DNA of 64,000 bases from JBBQXK01 sp038251625 (GTDB lineage: Bacteria > Pseudomonadota > Alphaproteobacteria > Rhodobacterales > Rhodobacteraceae), in the NCBI GenBank assembly GCA_038251625.1, contig JBBSBE010000005.1, forward strand, positions 1 to 64,000, written 5' to 3'. Below are positions 32,794-41,751 of the stretch, piece by piece. The translations under genes were made by a program, and so were the position numbers. Each line of letters begins with the position of its first letter. Positions within the stretch are counted from its first letter, which is position 1. Below the pieces are notes generated by a model. The model ran no database searches. It had not been told where the DNA came from and worked only from the letters and a program-made list of their open reading frames with translations.

Positions 32794-34521
32794 ATGAACC
32801 TCTTCAACGATATCCGCGACCTCGTGCTGGCCGAGATTGACGCGATGCAGGGCGCGGGCGAGTTGCCCGCAGGGCTTGATACCGCCGGTGTGACGGTCGA
32901 GCCGCCGCGCGATGCGGGGCATGGCGACATGGCCACCAATGCCGCGATGGTGCTGGCCAAGCCTGCGGGCCTGCCGCCCCGGCAGATCGCCGAGGCGCTG
33001 GCGGCGGGGTTGGCGGCCGATCCGCGCGTGGCGGGCGTCGAGGTTGCGGGACCGGGGTTTCTGAACCTGCGGCTGGTGCCGGGTGTGTGGCAGGGCCTTG
33101 TGGGCCATGTGCTGACGACGGGAACGGATTTCGGGCGTTCGACCCTTGGGAAGGGCGCGCGGGTGAATGTTGAGTTCGTCTCTGCCAACCCCACCGGGCC
33201 GATGCATGTGGGCCATGTGCGCGGCGCCGTGGTGGGTGATGCGCTGGCGCGGCTTCTGGCCTTTGCGGGCTGGGATGTGACGCGGGAGTATTACATCAAC
33301 GACGGGGGCGCGCAGGTCGATGTGCTGGCCCGGTCGGCCTATGAGCGGTACCGCGAGGCGCATGGGCAGGAGCCGGAAATCCGCGAGGGCCTTTACCCCG
33401 GCGATTATCTGATCCCTGTCGGCGAGGCGATGAAGGCCAAATGGGGCGATACGCTGCTGGACAAGGGCGAGCAGTTCTGGATGGCCGAGGTGCGCGACTT
33501 CGCCACCGCGCGGATGATGGAGATGATCAAGGGCGACCTGGCGCTTCTGGGCGTGCAGAAGGATGTCTATTCCAGCGAGAAGGCGCTTTACGGCACCGGC
33601 AAGATCGAGGCCGCTATCGAGACGCTGCGGGGCATGGATCTGATCTACGAGGGCGTGCTGGAGCCCCCCAAGGGCAAGACGCCCGAGGATTGGGAACCGC
33701 GCGAGCAGACCCTTTTCCGCTCGACCGCGCATGGCGACGATGTGGACCGCCCGGTGAAGAAATCGGACGGCGCCTGGACGTATTTTGCCCCCGACATCGC
33801 CTATCACTACGACAAGGTGCAGCGCGGCTTTGACGCGCTGATCGACGTCTTCGGCGCCGATCATGGGGGCTATGTCAAGCGGATGAAGGCGGCGGTGTCG
33901 GCGCTTTCCGCTGGCCGCGTGCCGCTGGATATCAAGCTGATCCAGATGGTGAAGCTGATGAAGGGGGGGCAGCCCTTCAAGATGTCGAAACGCGCGGGCA
34001 CCTTCGTCACGCTGCGCGACGTGGTGGAAGAGGTGGGCGCCGATGTGACCCGCTTCATCATGCTGACGCGCAAGAACGACGTGACGCTGGATTTCGATTT
34101 CGACAAGGTGCTGGAGCAGTCGAAGGACAATCCCGTCTTCTACGTGCAATACGCCCATGCGCGGATCCGGTCCGTGCTGCGCCGCGCGGATGACATGGGG
34201 GTGGCGCCGGGGGGGGATGCGGGCCTTCTGGACCATCCGGCCGAGTTGCAGTTGATGAAGAAACTGGCCGAATGGCCGCGACTGGTGGAGATTGCGGCGC
34301 GGGGCAACGAACCCCACCGCGTGGCCTTCTACCTTTACGAACTCGCGTCCGAGTTGCACGGGCTTTGGAACCGGGGCAACGACGAGCCTTCGCTGCGCTT
34401 CGTGCAGGAGGGCGATCCGGCCACAATGTCGGCAAAACTTGGCCTTGCGGCTGCGACGGGCGTTGTGATCCGGTCAGGTCTTGCTATCCTTGGTGTTGCT
34501 CCGGTCGAGGAAATGCGCTGA
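32794..34521 (+). CDS. argS: Arginine--tRNA ligase
   Basis: The 575-residue class Ia synthetase charges tRNA-Arg. The HIGH motif is HVGH in ANPTGPMHVGHVRG (near residue 138), the KMSK motif is present as KMSKR, and the C-terminal anticodon-binding DALR-type domain follows. The N-terminal Add-1 domain is intact. Start at 32794; two upstream in-frame ATGs give no family-like sequence. It heads a run of same-strand genes to 38.2 kb. Confidence 0.97.
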   Translation: MNLFNDIRDLVLAEIDAMQGAGELPAGLDTAGVTVEPPRDAGHGDMATNAAMVLAKPAGLPPRQIAEALAAGLAADPRVAGVEVAGPGFLNLRLVPGVWQGLVGHVLTTGTDFGRSTLGKGARVNVEFVSANPTGPMHVGHVRGAVVGDALARLLAFAGWDVTREYYINDGGAQVDVLARSAYERYREAHGQEPEIREGLYPGDYLIPVGEAMKAKWGDTLLDKGEQFWMAEVRDFATARMMEMIKGDLALLGVQKDVYSSEKALYGTGKIEAAIETLRGMDLIYEGVLEPPKGKTPEDWEPREQTLFRSTAHGDDVDRPVKKSDGAWTYFAPDIAYHYDKVQRGFDALIDVFGADHGGYVKRMKAAVSALSAGRVPLDIKLIQMVKLMKGGQPFKMSKRAGTFVTLRDVVEEVGADVTRFIMLTRKNDVTLDFDFDKVLEQSKDNPVFYVQYAHARIRSVLRRADDMGVAPGGDAGLLDHPAELQLMKKLAEWPRLVEIAARGNEPHRVAFYLYELASELHGLWNRGNDEPSLRFVQEGDPATMSAKLGLAAATGVVIRSGLAILGVAPVEEMR

Positions 34522-34602
34522 CGAAGGCGCCCCGAACCGCAGCGAGGCAGAGGCAAGAGAGAGCATCGGGGGCCACGCGCCACCCGGGCCACGGGGCAGA
34601 GC

Positions 34603-35571
34603 ATGGCAGATGTGGAATACGACGCCTTCGAGGGCGTCGATCGGCGGGCAACCGAAGGTGCGGGCGGCGCGCAACGGATCGTGAACATGGCCGCCTCAGC
34701 GGTGTCGCTGGCGCTGATCGCGGGGATCGGCGTCTGGGGTTACCATCTGGCGGTGCGCGATGCGACGGGCGTGCCGGTGGTACAGGCGCTGGAAGGCCCG
34801 ATGCGGATTGCCCCGGAAGAGCCGGGCGGTTCCGTGGCGGCCCATATGGGCCTTGCCGTCAACGATGTGGCCGCCGATGGTGTGGCCGCGCCGCCGCCCG
34901 ATCAGATCGTGCTGGCGCCACGCCCGCTGGATCTGACGGAGGAAGATGCCCCGGGCGTGGTGGCGACGATGACGCCGCCGGTTTCGGCGCGGTCTGCGGA
35001 CCGGCCTGGCCTTGCGCTGGATCTGGTGCCGGAACCGGCACCGATGACACAGGAAGAGGCCGTCATGCTGGCCCTGGCCGAGGCCGGGGTGGAAGGGGCT
35101 ATACCGCTTTCGGGTGAGCTTGATGCGGCGGGTGCGGCGGGCGATCAGACGCATCTGGTGCGCGCGAGCCTGCCTTCCGGGACGATCCACAGCTCTGTCC
35201 GCCCGCTGCAACGTCCAGAGCGGGGAGGCGCAGCGGTGCCGGCCGTGCTGGACGGCAGCACGGATGTGACGCCGGTTCCCGCATCCCTGGTGACCGAGAT
35301 GGACGCAGACACCATCCCTGCCGGGACGCGCATGGTGCAGCTTGGCGCCTTCGATTCTGTCGAGGCGGCGCGGGCGGAATGGGACAAGCTTGCCTTCCGC
35401 TTCACCGGCCTCATGGACGACAAGGCCCGGGTCGTGCAGGCGGCGACGAGCGGGGGGCGGGCGTTCTGGCGGCTTCGCGCGCATGGCTTTGACAGCGAGG
35501 TCGAGGCGCGGCGGTTCTGTTCCGCACTTTTGTCGGAACAGGCGGCCTGCATCCCGGTTACGCAAAGATGA
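34603..35571 (+). CDS. SPOR-domain membrane protein
   Basis: The 322-residue protein has one transmembrane helix at about 30-48, a long periplasmic linker rich in alanine and proline, and a C-terminal SPOR domain from about residue 240 (TRMVQLGAFDSVEAARAEW). SPOR domains bind denuded glycan at the division septum. Its place between argS and nagZ is typical in Rhodobacterales. Its stop overlaps nagZ by ATGA. Confidence 0.9.
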   Translation: MADVEYDAFEGVDRRATEGAGGAQRIVNMAASAVSLALIAGIGVWGYHLAVRDATGVPVVQALEGPMRIAPEEPGGSVAAHMGLAVNDVAADGVAAPPPDQIVLAPRPLDLTEEDAPGVVATMTPPVSARSADRPGLALDLVPEPAPMTQEEAVMLALAEAGVEGAIPLSGELDAAGAAGDQTHLVRASLPSGTIHSSVRPLQRPERGGAAVPAVLDGSTDVTPVPASLVTEMDADTIPAGTRMVQLGAFDSVEAARAEWDKLAFRFTGLMDDKARVVQAATSGGRAFWRLRAHGFDSEVEARRFCSALLSEQAACIPVTQR

Positions 35572-36587
35572 GCGGCGCCCCCGGACGGGGTGCCGCGATC
35601 CTTGGCTGTGCGGGGCCGGAGCTTTTGCCGCAGGAGGCCGCGTTCTTTCGCGCGGCCGATCCCGTTGGGTTTATCCTCTTTGCCCGCAACGTGGAGACGC
35701 CCGCACAACTGCGCCGCCTGACGGGCGATCTGCGTGCGGCAGTAGGGCGCGAGGCGCCGGTCTTCGTGGATCAGGAAGGCGGACGCGTTCAGCGGTTGCG
35801 CGCGCCCCATTGGCGGGAATGGACGGCACCGCTGGATTTCGTGGCCGACGCCGGGGCAGGGGCCGCGCGCGCCTGCTGGCTGCGCGCGCGGATCATGGCG
35901 GCCGAACTGCGTGGCGTGGGGATCGACGCAAACTGCGCGCCGGGGCTGGATCTGGCCTTGCCCGAAACGCACCCCTTCCTGCGCAACCGCTGTCTGTCGG
36001 ACGATCCTGCGGAAGTGGCCGTCCTGGGCCGGGCGACGGCCGAGGGGTTTCTGGCCGGGGGTGTTCTGCCGGTCATCAAGCACATGCCGGGCCATGGCCG
36101 GGGCCGGGCGGACAGCCACGACGCGGTGCCCGAAACGGATGCCCCTGCCGCCACGCTGGCCACAACTGATTTTGCGCCCTTTCGCGCGCTGGCCGATCTG
36201 CCCATCGGGATGAGCGCGCATATGGTGTACAGCCGCATCGACGCGCAGCCCGCCACCACCTCTGCCGCGATGATCGCGCTGATCCGCGAAGAGATCGGGT
36301 TTGAGGGGCTGCTTCTGACCGACGACCTTTCCATGAACGCGCTTTCAGGCACGCTGGCGGAACGCACCGCCGCCGCGATTTCGGCCGGCTGCGATGTGGC
36401 GCTTTACTGCAAGGGCGTGATGGCCGAGGCCGAGGCCGTGATGGAAGCGGCGGGCGACCTGACGGCCGCTGCCGCCGCGCGCACCACCCGCGCGCTTGCC
36501 GCCCGCCTGCCACCCGATCCGGTTGACATCCGCGCCGCAGAGGCCGAACTTCGGGGCCTCTTGCGCGGAGCCGTGGATGTCGGATGA
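35568..36587 (+). CDS. nagZ: Beta-N-acetylhexosaminidase (peptidoglycan recycling)
   Basis: The 339-residue GH3 enzyme removes N-acetylglucosamine from muropeptides in the cytoplasm. The family loop KHMPGHGR followed by DSH carries the catalytic histidine dyad, and the nucleophile aspartate sits in LLTDDLSMNAL. Translationally coupled to the SPOR gene before it; scpA starts inside its last codons. Both flanking genes serve division or chromosome segregation. Confidence 0.95.
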   Translation: MSGAPGRGAAILGCAGPELLPQEAAFFRAADPVGFILFARNVETPAQLRRLTGDLRAAVGREAPVFVDQEGGRVQRLRAPHWREWTAPLDFVADAGAGAARACWLRARIMAAELRGVGIDANCAPGLDLALPETHPFLRNRCLSDDPAEVAVLGRATAEGFLAGGVLPVIKHMPGHGRGRADSHDAVPETDAPAATLATTDFAPFRALADLPIGMSAHMVYSRIDAQPATTSAAMIALIREEIGFEGLLLTDDLSMNALSGTLAERTAAAISAGCDVALYCKGVMAEAEAVMEAAGDLTAAAAARTTRALAARLPPDPVDIRAAEAELRGLLRGAVDVG

Positions 36588-37362
36588 CTGGACCGAGGCA
36601 TCGGCGGCCGAGGTGGCCGAAAGGCGGGCCGCCGAGGCGCTGATCGTTGATGTGGACGGCTTCGAGGGGCCGCTTGATCTGTTGCTGACGCTGTCGCGCA
36701 GCCAGAAGGTGGATTTGCGCCGCGTTTCGGTTCTGCAACTGGCCGAGCAGTATCTGGGGTTCGTGGCACGCGCGCAAAGCCTGCGGATCGAGCTTGCGGC
36801 CGATTATCTGGTGATGGCGGCGTGGCTTGCCTATCTGAAATCGCGGCTTCTGTTGCCGCCCGACCCCACCGCAGAGGGCCCGTCTGCCGAGGATATGGCC
36901 GCGCATCTGGCCTTTCAGCTGGAACGGTTGGCCGCGATGCGCGAGGCGGCGGCGCATCTGATGGCGCGGGATCAGAAGGGGCGCGACTTCTTTGCCCGCG
37001 GCCTGCCCGAGGATGTCACCGCCAGACGCCGGATCCGCCACACCGCCACGCTGATCGAGTTGATGCGCGCCTATGCCCGGATCCGCACCAAGGATGAGTT
37101 TCGCCCTTATGTGATGGACCGCGATGATGTCTTCACGATGGAACAGGCGCTGGACCGGCTGCGCGGCCTGATCGGGCATGCCACGCAATGGACGGATATC
37201 GCAAGCTTTCTGCCGGACGGATGGTCCACGCGCCCGATGCGGCGCCGGTCTGTCACGGCGGCGCATTTCGCGGCGATGCTGGAGCTTGCCAAGCGGGGCC
37301 AGGTGGAATTGCGGCAGGCCGAGACCTTTGCGCCCATCCATCTGCGCGCGAGGCCGCAATGA
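36577..37362 (+). CDS. scpA: Segregation and condensation protein A
   Basis: The 261-residue kleisin of the SMC-ScpAB condensin has the N-terminal FEGPLDLLLTL motif at about 25-35 and a C-terminal winged helix (FAAMLELAKRGQVELRQ). The ATG at 36577 lies 11 bases inside nagZ. It bridges the SMC heads with ScpB, encoded next. The nagZ-scpA-scpB order is common in alphaproteobacteria. Confidence 0.95.
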   Translation: MSDDWTEASAAEVAERRAAEALIVDVDGFEGPLDLLLTLSRSQKVDLRRVSVLQLAEQYLGFVARAQSLRIELAADYLVMAAWLAYLKSRLLLPPDPTAEGPSAEDMAAHLAFQLERLAAMREAAAHLMARDQKGRDFFARGLPEDVTARRRIRHTATLIELMRAYARIRTKDEFRPYVMDRDDVFTMEQALDRLRGLIGHATQWTDIASFLPDGWSTRPMRRRSVTAAHFAAMLELAKRGQVELRQAETFAPIHLRARPQ

Positions 37363-37997
37363 CCGAAGCGCCGGAACCCGGCCTTTTCGCCGCCCCGCCC
37401 CTGGCCGAGCAGGAGCGGATGATCGAGGCGATCCTTTTCGCCTCGATCGAGCCTGTCACGCTGGCGGAACTGGAAAGCCGGATGCCGCATGGCTGCGATC
37501 CGGCAGAGGCGCTGGTGACGCTGCGGCGGCGGTATGAGGGGCGGGGGGTGCATATCCAGCGCGTTGGCGATGCCTATGCCTTTCGCACCGCGCCCGACCT
37601 TGGGCACCTGATGCACAAGGAAGTGGTCGAGACGAGGAAGCTGTCGCGCGCCGCCATCGAGACGCTGGCCATCGTGGCCTATCACCAGCCCGTCACCCGC
37701 GCCGAGATCGAAGAGATCCGGGGGGTGGCCGTCAGCCGGGGCACCGTGGACCAGCTTCTGGAGCTGGACTGGATCCGGTTCGGCCGCCGCCGCATGACGC
37801 CGGGGCGCCCGGTGACGTTCGTGGTGACAGAGACATTCCTCGATCACTTCGGCCTTGAAAGCGCGCGCGATCTGCCCGGGTTGAAGGACCTGCGCGCGGC
37901 GGGCCTGTTGGACAGCCGCCCCTTGCCGGGCACCAGCGATCCGGGCGAGGATGAGGGCGAGGCCAGTGTCGGCCAGAGCGAGCTTTTTGAGGATTGA
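37359..37997 (+). CDS. scpB: Segregation and condensation protein B
   Basis: The 212-residue product has two winged helices, with the family signature LETLAIVAYHQPVTRAEIEEIRG (in the second half) and a disordered acidic C-terminus. ScpB dimerises and binds ScpA. ATGA overlap with scpA at 37359 couples translation. Confidence 0.95.
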   Translation: MTEAPEPGLFAAPPLAEQERMIEAILFASIEPVTLAELESRMPHGCDPAEALVTLRRRYEGRGVHIQRVGDAYAFRTAPDLGHLMHKEVVETRKLSRAAIETLAIVAYHQPVTRAEIEEIRGVAVSRGTVDQLLELDWIRFGRRRMTPGRPVTFVVTETFLDHFGLESARDLPGLKDLRAAGLLDSRPLPGTSDPGEDEGEASVGQSELFED

Positions 37998-38000
37998 TCC

Positions 38001-38210
38001 ATGTTTGACCGTATCATCAACATGTTCCTGAACCGGCTGATGCGCCGGGGGGTCAACACGGCGATCAACCATGGGATCAAGCGCGTGGCGGGCAAGGGCA
38101 AACCTGCCGGGCAGATGACGGCCGCCGAGCGGTCGCAGGAACAGACCGCGCGCGCGACGGTGAAACGCGCCCGGCAGGCCGCGCGGATCACGCGGCGGCT
38201 GGGGCGCTGA
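38001..38210 (+). CDS. Small basic conserved hypothetical protein
   Basis: The 69-residue product is strongly basic, with an amphipathic start (FDRIINMFLNRLMRRG) and an arginine-rich C-terminus (KRARQAARITRRLGR). GAGG precedes the ATG three bases after scpB, so it is the last gene of this operon. I recognise no domain; position after scpB and nucleic-acid-like charge hint at a nucleoid or membrane-surface role, which is only inference. Confidence 0.65.
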   Translation: MFDRIINMFLNRLMRRGVNTAINHGIKRVAGKGKPAGQMTAAERSQEQTARATVKRARQAARITRRLGR

Positions 38211-38371
38211 GCGCGCGCTGACAGCCAAGCGACTGGTCGGATCGGCGCCCTCCCCCCCTTGCGGGGAATGAATGGGGATTTGGGGCTTGTTTCAGGAATG
38301 CTGCATGCCACGGCATTGCCCAACCCACCCCCACTGAAGGGGGCGGGGAGGCGCGGATGGCAACGGTGTTC

Positions 38372-39460
38372 CTATTGCACGGCGGCGATCACGGCTTCCA
38401 TGACCTTGGCGGCGGGCATCGGCACCACCAGATCCACTGTTGCGGGAAGGCTGGCTGCCTTGATCGCGGCGGGGTCGTTCTCCACGCCGATCAGGCCGGT
38501 GCGGAACCCGTGATCGGCCCAGGCGATGGCCTGCAAGTTTGGGTCCTGCAACGCCTCGGACAGGCGGGCGCAGGTATCGGTCAGCGCGATCAGGGGGTGC
38601 GAGGCGAAAACGGTGGGTTCGGGGTAGATGACCCGGATCTTCTGGCGGATGAGATCGGCGTAATTGGCGTTGGCGTTCAGAAACTCGACCATCTGGTTTT
38701 CATATCCCACGATGATCGGCCGCGCGCCCATGCCCTGCTTCAGAAACGCCTCGAAGATATCGCCCGATGAGCTTTCCATATAGCCCATCGCCTGAAAATA
38801 GGCGGTGAGGCGCGGCTGGACCTCGGGCAGGGTGGCAAGGGTGGGCGGCGTGCCGCCGTTGAAGGCGACGGCCAGCAGACCCGCCCAGATGTTGCCGGAG
38901 TTGGACTTGGCGGGGTCAGTCGAAAAGATGCGGAACGGGCCATAGATGTTGAGGCCCAGATCCTCTTTCCAGCGTCCGCCCGCCTCGATCATCGCGGCAA
39001 TGCCCGCCACATCCGCCGTCAGGAACCCGTCGTTGCGCTTGGTCACAAGGCCCTTCGTCACCATCGCATCGGCCACATCGGCCCAAGCATAGAACACGAT
39101 GGGCGAGTTGAAGATCGTGGCGTCCGATTTCACCGTCCGCCCCGCGTCCCGCGCCAGTTCCACTGCCACCGCATTCGACGGCCAGAGGCAATCGCGGCCC
39201 GTCACATCCAGCGTTGTTGCCATCTCGATGGAGCCTGCGCGGGCGGCAGAGAGGGTGATCCGGTAGCGGTTTTCGATGATGTCCTTGACCTTCGGGTTGG
39301 CCAGAAGCGCCGTCTTTTCGCCGCCATAGAAGATCGACACGGCGACGGGTGCGCGCCGGTCCACCGCGCGCGTCAATCCGCCAAGGTCGAGTTGCGAGAA
39401 AAGCACCGCGCCACCCGCGATGACGGCAAGGACGAGAAGGCCAAGAAGGGTACGGTTCAT
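38372..39460 (-). CDS. Membrane-anchored substrate-binding-like protein
   Basis: The 362-residue protein has one N-terminal transmembrane or signal segment (to about residue 24) and a periplasmic-binding-protein type II body (SIFYGGEKTALL at the start, NSGNIWAGLL in the middle, phosphate/molybdate-binding style). No ABC permease lies near. It is the last gene of a three-gene minus-strand cassette 12 bases after the XpaC-like gene and shares its architecture with the N-terminal half of the vWA fusion upstream. Confidence 0.7.
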   Translation of the reverse strand: MNRTLLGLLVLAVIAGGAVLFSQLDLGGLTRAVDRRAPVAVSIFYGGEKTALLANPKVKDIIENRYRITLSAARAGSIEMATTLDVTGRDCLWPSNAVAVELARDAGRTVKSDATIFNSPIVFYAWADVADAMVTKGLVTKRNDGFLTADVAGIAAMIEAGGRWKEDLGLNIYGPFRIFSTDPAKSNSGNIWAGLLAVAFNGGTPPTLATLPEVQPRLTAYFQAMGYMESSSGDIFEAFLKQGMGARPIIVGYENQMVEFLNANANYADLIRQKIRVIYPEPTVFASHPLIALTDTCARLSEALQDPNLQAIAWADHGFRTGLIGVENDPAAIKAASLPATVDLVVPMPAAKVMEAVIAAVQ

Positions 39461-39472
39461 GTGCTCACTCCG

Positions 39473-40069
39473 TCAGCCGCGCTTGACCTGGAAGGCCAGC
39501 GCGTCGATTTCCGCTTCTAGTGCGGTAAAGTCATTCTCAAGGCAGGCGCGGTCGATCCGGGCCACAGCCTCGCGGTAGGTGGCAAGGCCTTCGCGCAGGG
39601 GCTGAAGCCGGGCGACATCGGGGCCTTGCACGCGGCGGGCGAGGGCGGCGAACCCTTCCACGCTATCCACCATGCGGGGCAGGTAGGAGGTGATGAAACG
39701 CTGGGCCGAGCGATAGTCTGCCGGATCGGCCAGCACCTGTTCGCGGATCGAGGCCAAGTGCGACTGCAACTCGGCCAGACCGGGGCGATCCGCGTCGGGT
39801 GCAGTCCCGGCGGCGTGGCCCACGCGGTTCACGGCCTCGGCCAGTGCCGCCCCTGCGGCGGCAACGTCCGCCGCGCTGACCCGGTCCGAGAGCATGAGCT
39901 CAGAAAGCGGCGTGCGCCGCGCGATGACGAGGAGCAGGGCGAAATAGACCGCCGCCGCCAGCCCCCCCGACAGCCACCATTGCAGCAAAAGCCCGAAGTA
40001 GAGGCCGAGGAACGCCCCCGCCGCCAGCACGCCCGCCACCACCTGTCGCATCCCGTCGGGCAGGCGCAT
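39473..40069 (-). CDS. XpaC-like (5-bromo-4-chloroindolyl phosphate hydrolysis) protein
   Basis: The 198-residue protein has two N-terminal transmembrane helices (about 10-50) and a helical cytoplasmic domain (FITSYLPRMVDSVEGFAAL) that fits the XpaC/PF10112 family. XpaC proteins normally partner TelA toxic-anion-resistance proteins; no telA is here. Its ATG overlaps the stop of the vWA gene (ATGA at 40069), so the two are co-translated. Function in the cassette unknown. Confidence 0.7.
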   Translation of the reverse strand: MRLPDGMRQVVAGVLAAGAFLGLYFGLLLQWWLSGGLAAAVYFALLLVIARRTPLSELMLSDRVSAADVAAAGAALAEAVNRVGHAAGTAPDADRPGLAELQSHLASIREQVLADPADYRSAQRFITSYLPRMVDSVEGFAALARRVQGPDVARLQPLREGLATYREAVARIDRACLENDFTALEAEIDALAFQVKRG

Positions 40070-41676
40070 CAGTTGTAGCCCTTTGCGCCGCGCAGGGCGC
40101 GGCCGATATCATCACCCGCCTTGAACATCCGCCCGATGGTCAGGTGGCTCAGTTCCTGCAACTGCGTCTCGTCGGCGTCCCCGAAAGCGATCGAATGGAT
40201 CGGCACATCGCGGGCAAAGCCGGAGGCACCGATTTGCCGGATCAGCCAATCCTTGTTCGCCGCATCCGACGCGCCGTCCGTCATCACGACGACGGCAGGC
40301 AGGTAATCGTGCAGCGTATCCGCCGTCGCATAGGGTTCGAGTGCTGCGAAGGCTGCACCAAGGGCGGCGTAGATATCGGTGCCGCCGCCCGCCTCCAGCG
40401 CGTTCACCCGCGTCAGCGCTGCGGACAGATCGCCGGGGGTAGACCCCTGCACGACCGTCGGCGCCTGCGGTTCGTGGTTGAAGGGGATGATGATCGTCAC
40501 GTCGCGGCGCGAGGGTTGCAACAGGTTGACTGCCGCCGAGGCAGGATCGAGCAAAAGCCCCATTGCCGTTTTCAGGTTGTTGATCGGCCCTCCATCCATC
40601 GAGCCAGACACATCGAGCACCCAGACCGTGAGCGAAGGTTTGCGCAGGTCCGACTGGTAAAGCGCCAGCGCCTCGGCGATCACGTCGGATGCGGGGGTGG
40701 GGATGGGTGCGATATCGCGGGCAAGGTCGATGCCCCAGTCGGGGTTCCAGACCTTGGGATCGGCGCCTGTGGCATCAAGCCCGATAAGCCCCGTGCGACG
40801 GCCCATGCCGGCGAGTTTCGACTGCGTATCGGGCGACAGAAGAAACGCCTGCAAGTCGTTGAACGCCTTTTCCTTTCCCGCGTCGCCCTTGTCGATCAGG
40901 CCAAGCGGGCTGTCGGCCACCGCCATCCCGTTGGCGGGATAGATGATGTAGAGCGGCGGCTGGCCCTTGGCCGTCAGCGCCTCGTTCGCCTCGATCACCA
41001 CGGATTCGTAGTTCATCATCGCGTCATAGGCGTCGGGATTTTCGACCAGGCTGTCCTTCAGCCAGCCCGACGACCCCGATGACCGGTTCACCAGGGACAG
41101 AAGGCCGCGCATGTCGTCTTGCAGTTTCGGTTCGGCCAGCGTGTCGAGGGTCAGGATATCGGGGTTGCCCGCCAGCGCGTAGAGAAACCCGAAATAGGCG
41201 GATGCGCCGGAATTGGACTGGGTGGCCGATGTCATGGCAAGGCGGAAGCGGCCTGACCGCGCGGCCTCTTCGATCATCTGGATCGTGATGTCCTTGCGCC
41301 CGACCCACCCGAGCTTTTCCGCAATCGGCTTTTTCAGCCCCAGCACCACCGGCGAGCGCAGGATGGAGGTGGCATTGCGCACCACCTTTTGCGTATCGCC
41401 AAGCGCGATCCACAGCGAATGCGCGGGCCAGACGGCATCGAAGGCGCTGGCCTTGCCCTCGCCCAATGCGCGGCTGATTTCGACCGATCCCTGATAGGTG
41501 ATCTCGACCGTCACGCCGTTCTGACGGGCCCAGTCCTGGATCAGCGGCTCCAGCGCCTGATTTTCTGACCCGGCCACGATGCGCAGTTCGCTGCGCGGCG
41601 AAGGTCCTGGCCAGAGCGCGAAGACCGCGATGAGCCCGAGGAAGATCACGGCGATGACGGGGACGATGCGCTTCAT
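40069..41676 (-). CDS. Binding-protein / von Willebrand A domain fusion
   Basis: The 535-residue protein has an N-terminal membrane anchor (7-23), a type II substrate-binding domain (about 30-300, with EITYQGSVEISRALG and ATQSNSGASAYFG), and a C-terminal vWA domain whose MIDAS motif DVSGSMDGG starts at D355 with the TDG partner near residue 490. The vWA part suggests metal-dependent protein assembly. It heads the cassette vWA fusion-XpaC-binding protein. The fusion of a solute-binding fold with vWA and absence of any transporter is unusual. Confidence 0.8.
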   Translation of the reverse strand: MKRIVPVIAVIFLGLIAVFALWPGPSPRSELRIVAGSENQALEPLIQDWARQNGVTVEITYQGSVEISRALGEGKASAFDAVWPAHSLWIALGDTQKVVRNATSILRSPVVLGLKKPIAEKLGWVGRKDITIQMIEEAARSGRFRLAMTSATQSNSGASAYFGFLYALAGNPDILTLDTLAEPKLQDDMRGLLSLVNRSSGSSGWLKDSLVENPDAYDAMMNYESVVIEANEALTAKGQPPLYIIYPANGMAVADSPLGLIDKGDAGKEKAFNDLQAFLLSPDTQSKLAGMGRRTGLIGLDATGADPKVWNPDWGIDLARDIAPIPTPASDVIAEALALYQSDLRKPSLTVWVLDVSGSMDGGPINNLKTAMGLLLDPASAAVNLLQPSRRDVTIIIPFNHEPQAPTVVQGSTPGDLSAALTRVNALEAGGGTDIYAALGAAFAALEPYATADTLHDYLPAVVVMTDGASDAANKDWLIRQIGASGFARDVPIHSIAFGDADETQLQELSHLTIGRMFKAGDDIGRALRGAKGYN

Positions 41677-41751
41677 CTCGGGCCTCTCTTCGGGGACGTG
41701 GTTCCCCGGGTTAACATTGCCGCTTGACCGTTCCGCGACAAGGGGGGCGGA

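Noticed and set aside
38211..38371. Complementary C-rich and G-rich tracts after the small basic gene
   Set aside because: CCTCCCCCCC-like and GGGGGCGGGGAGG-like runs could pair over 100 bases, but they are low-complexity and may be a common intergenic repeat; no function can be supported.
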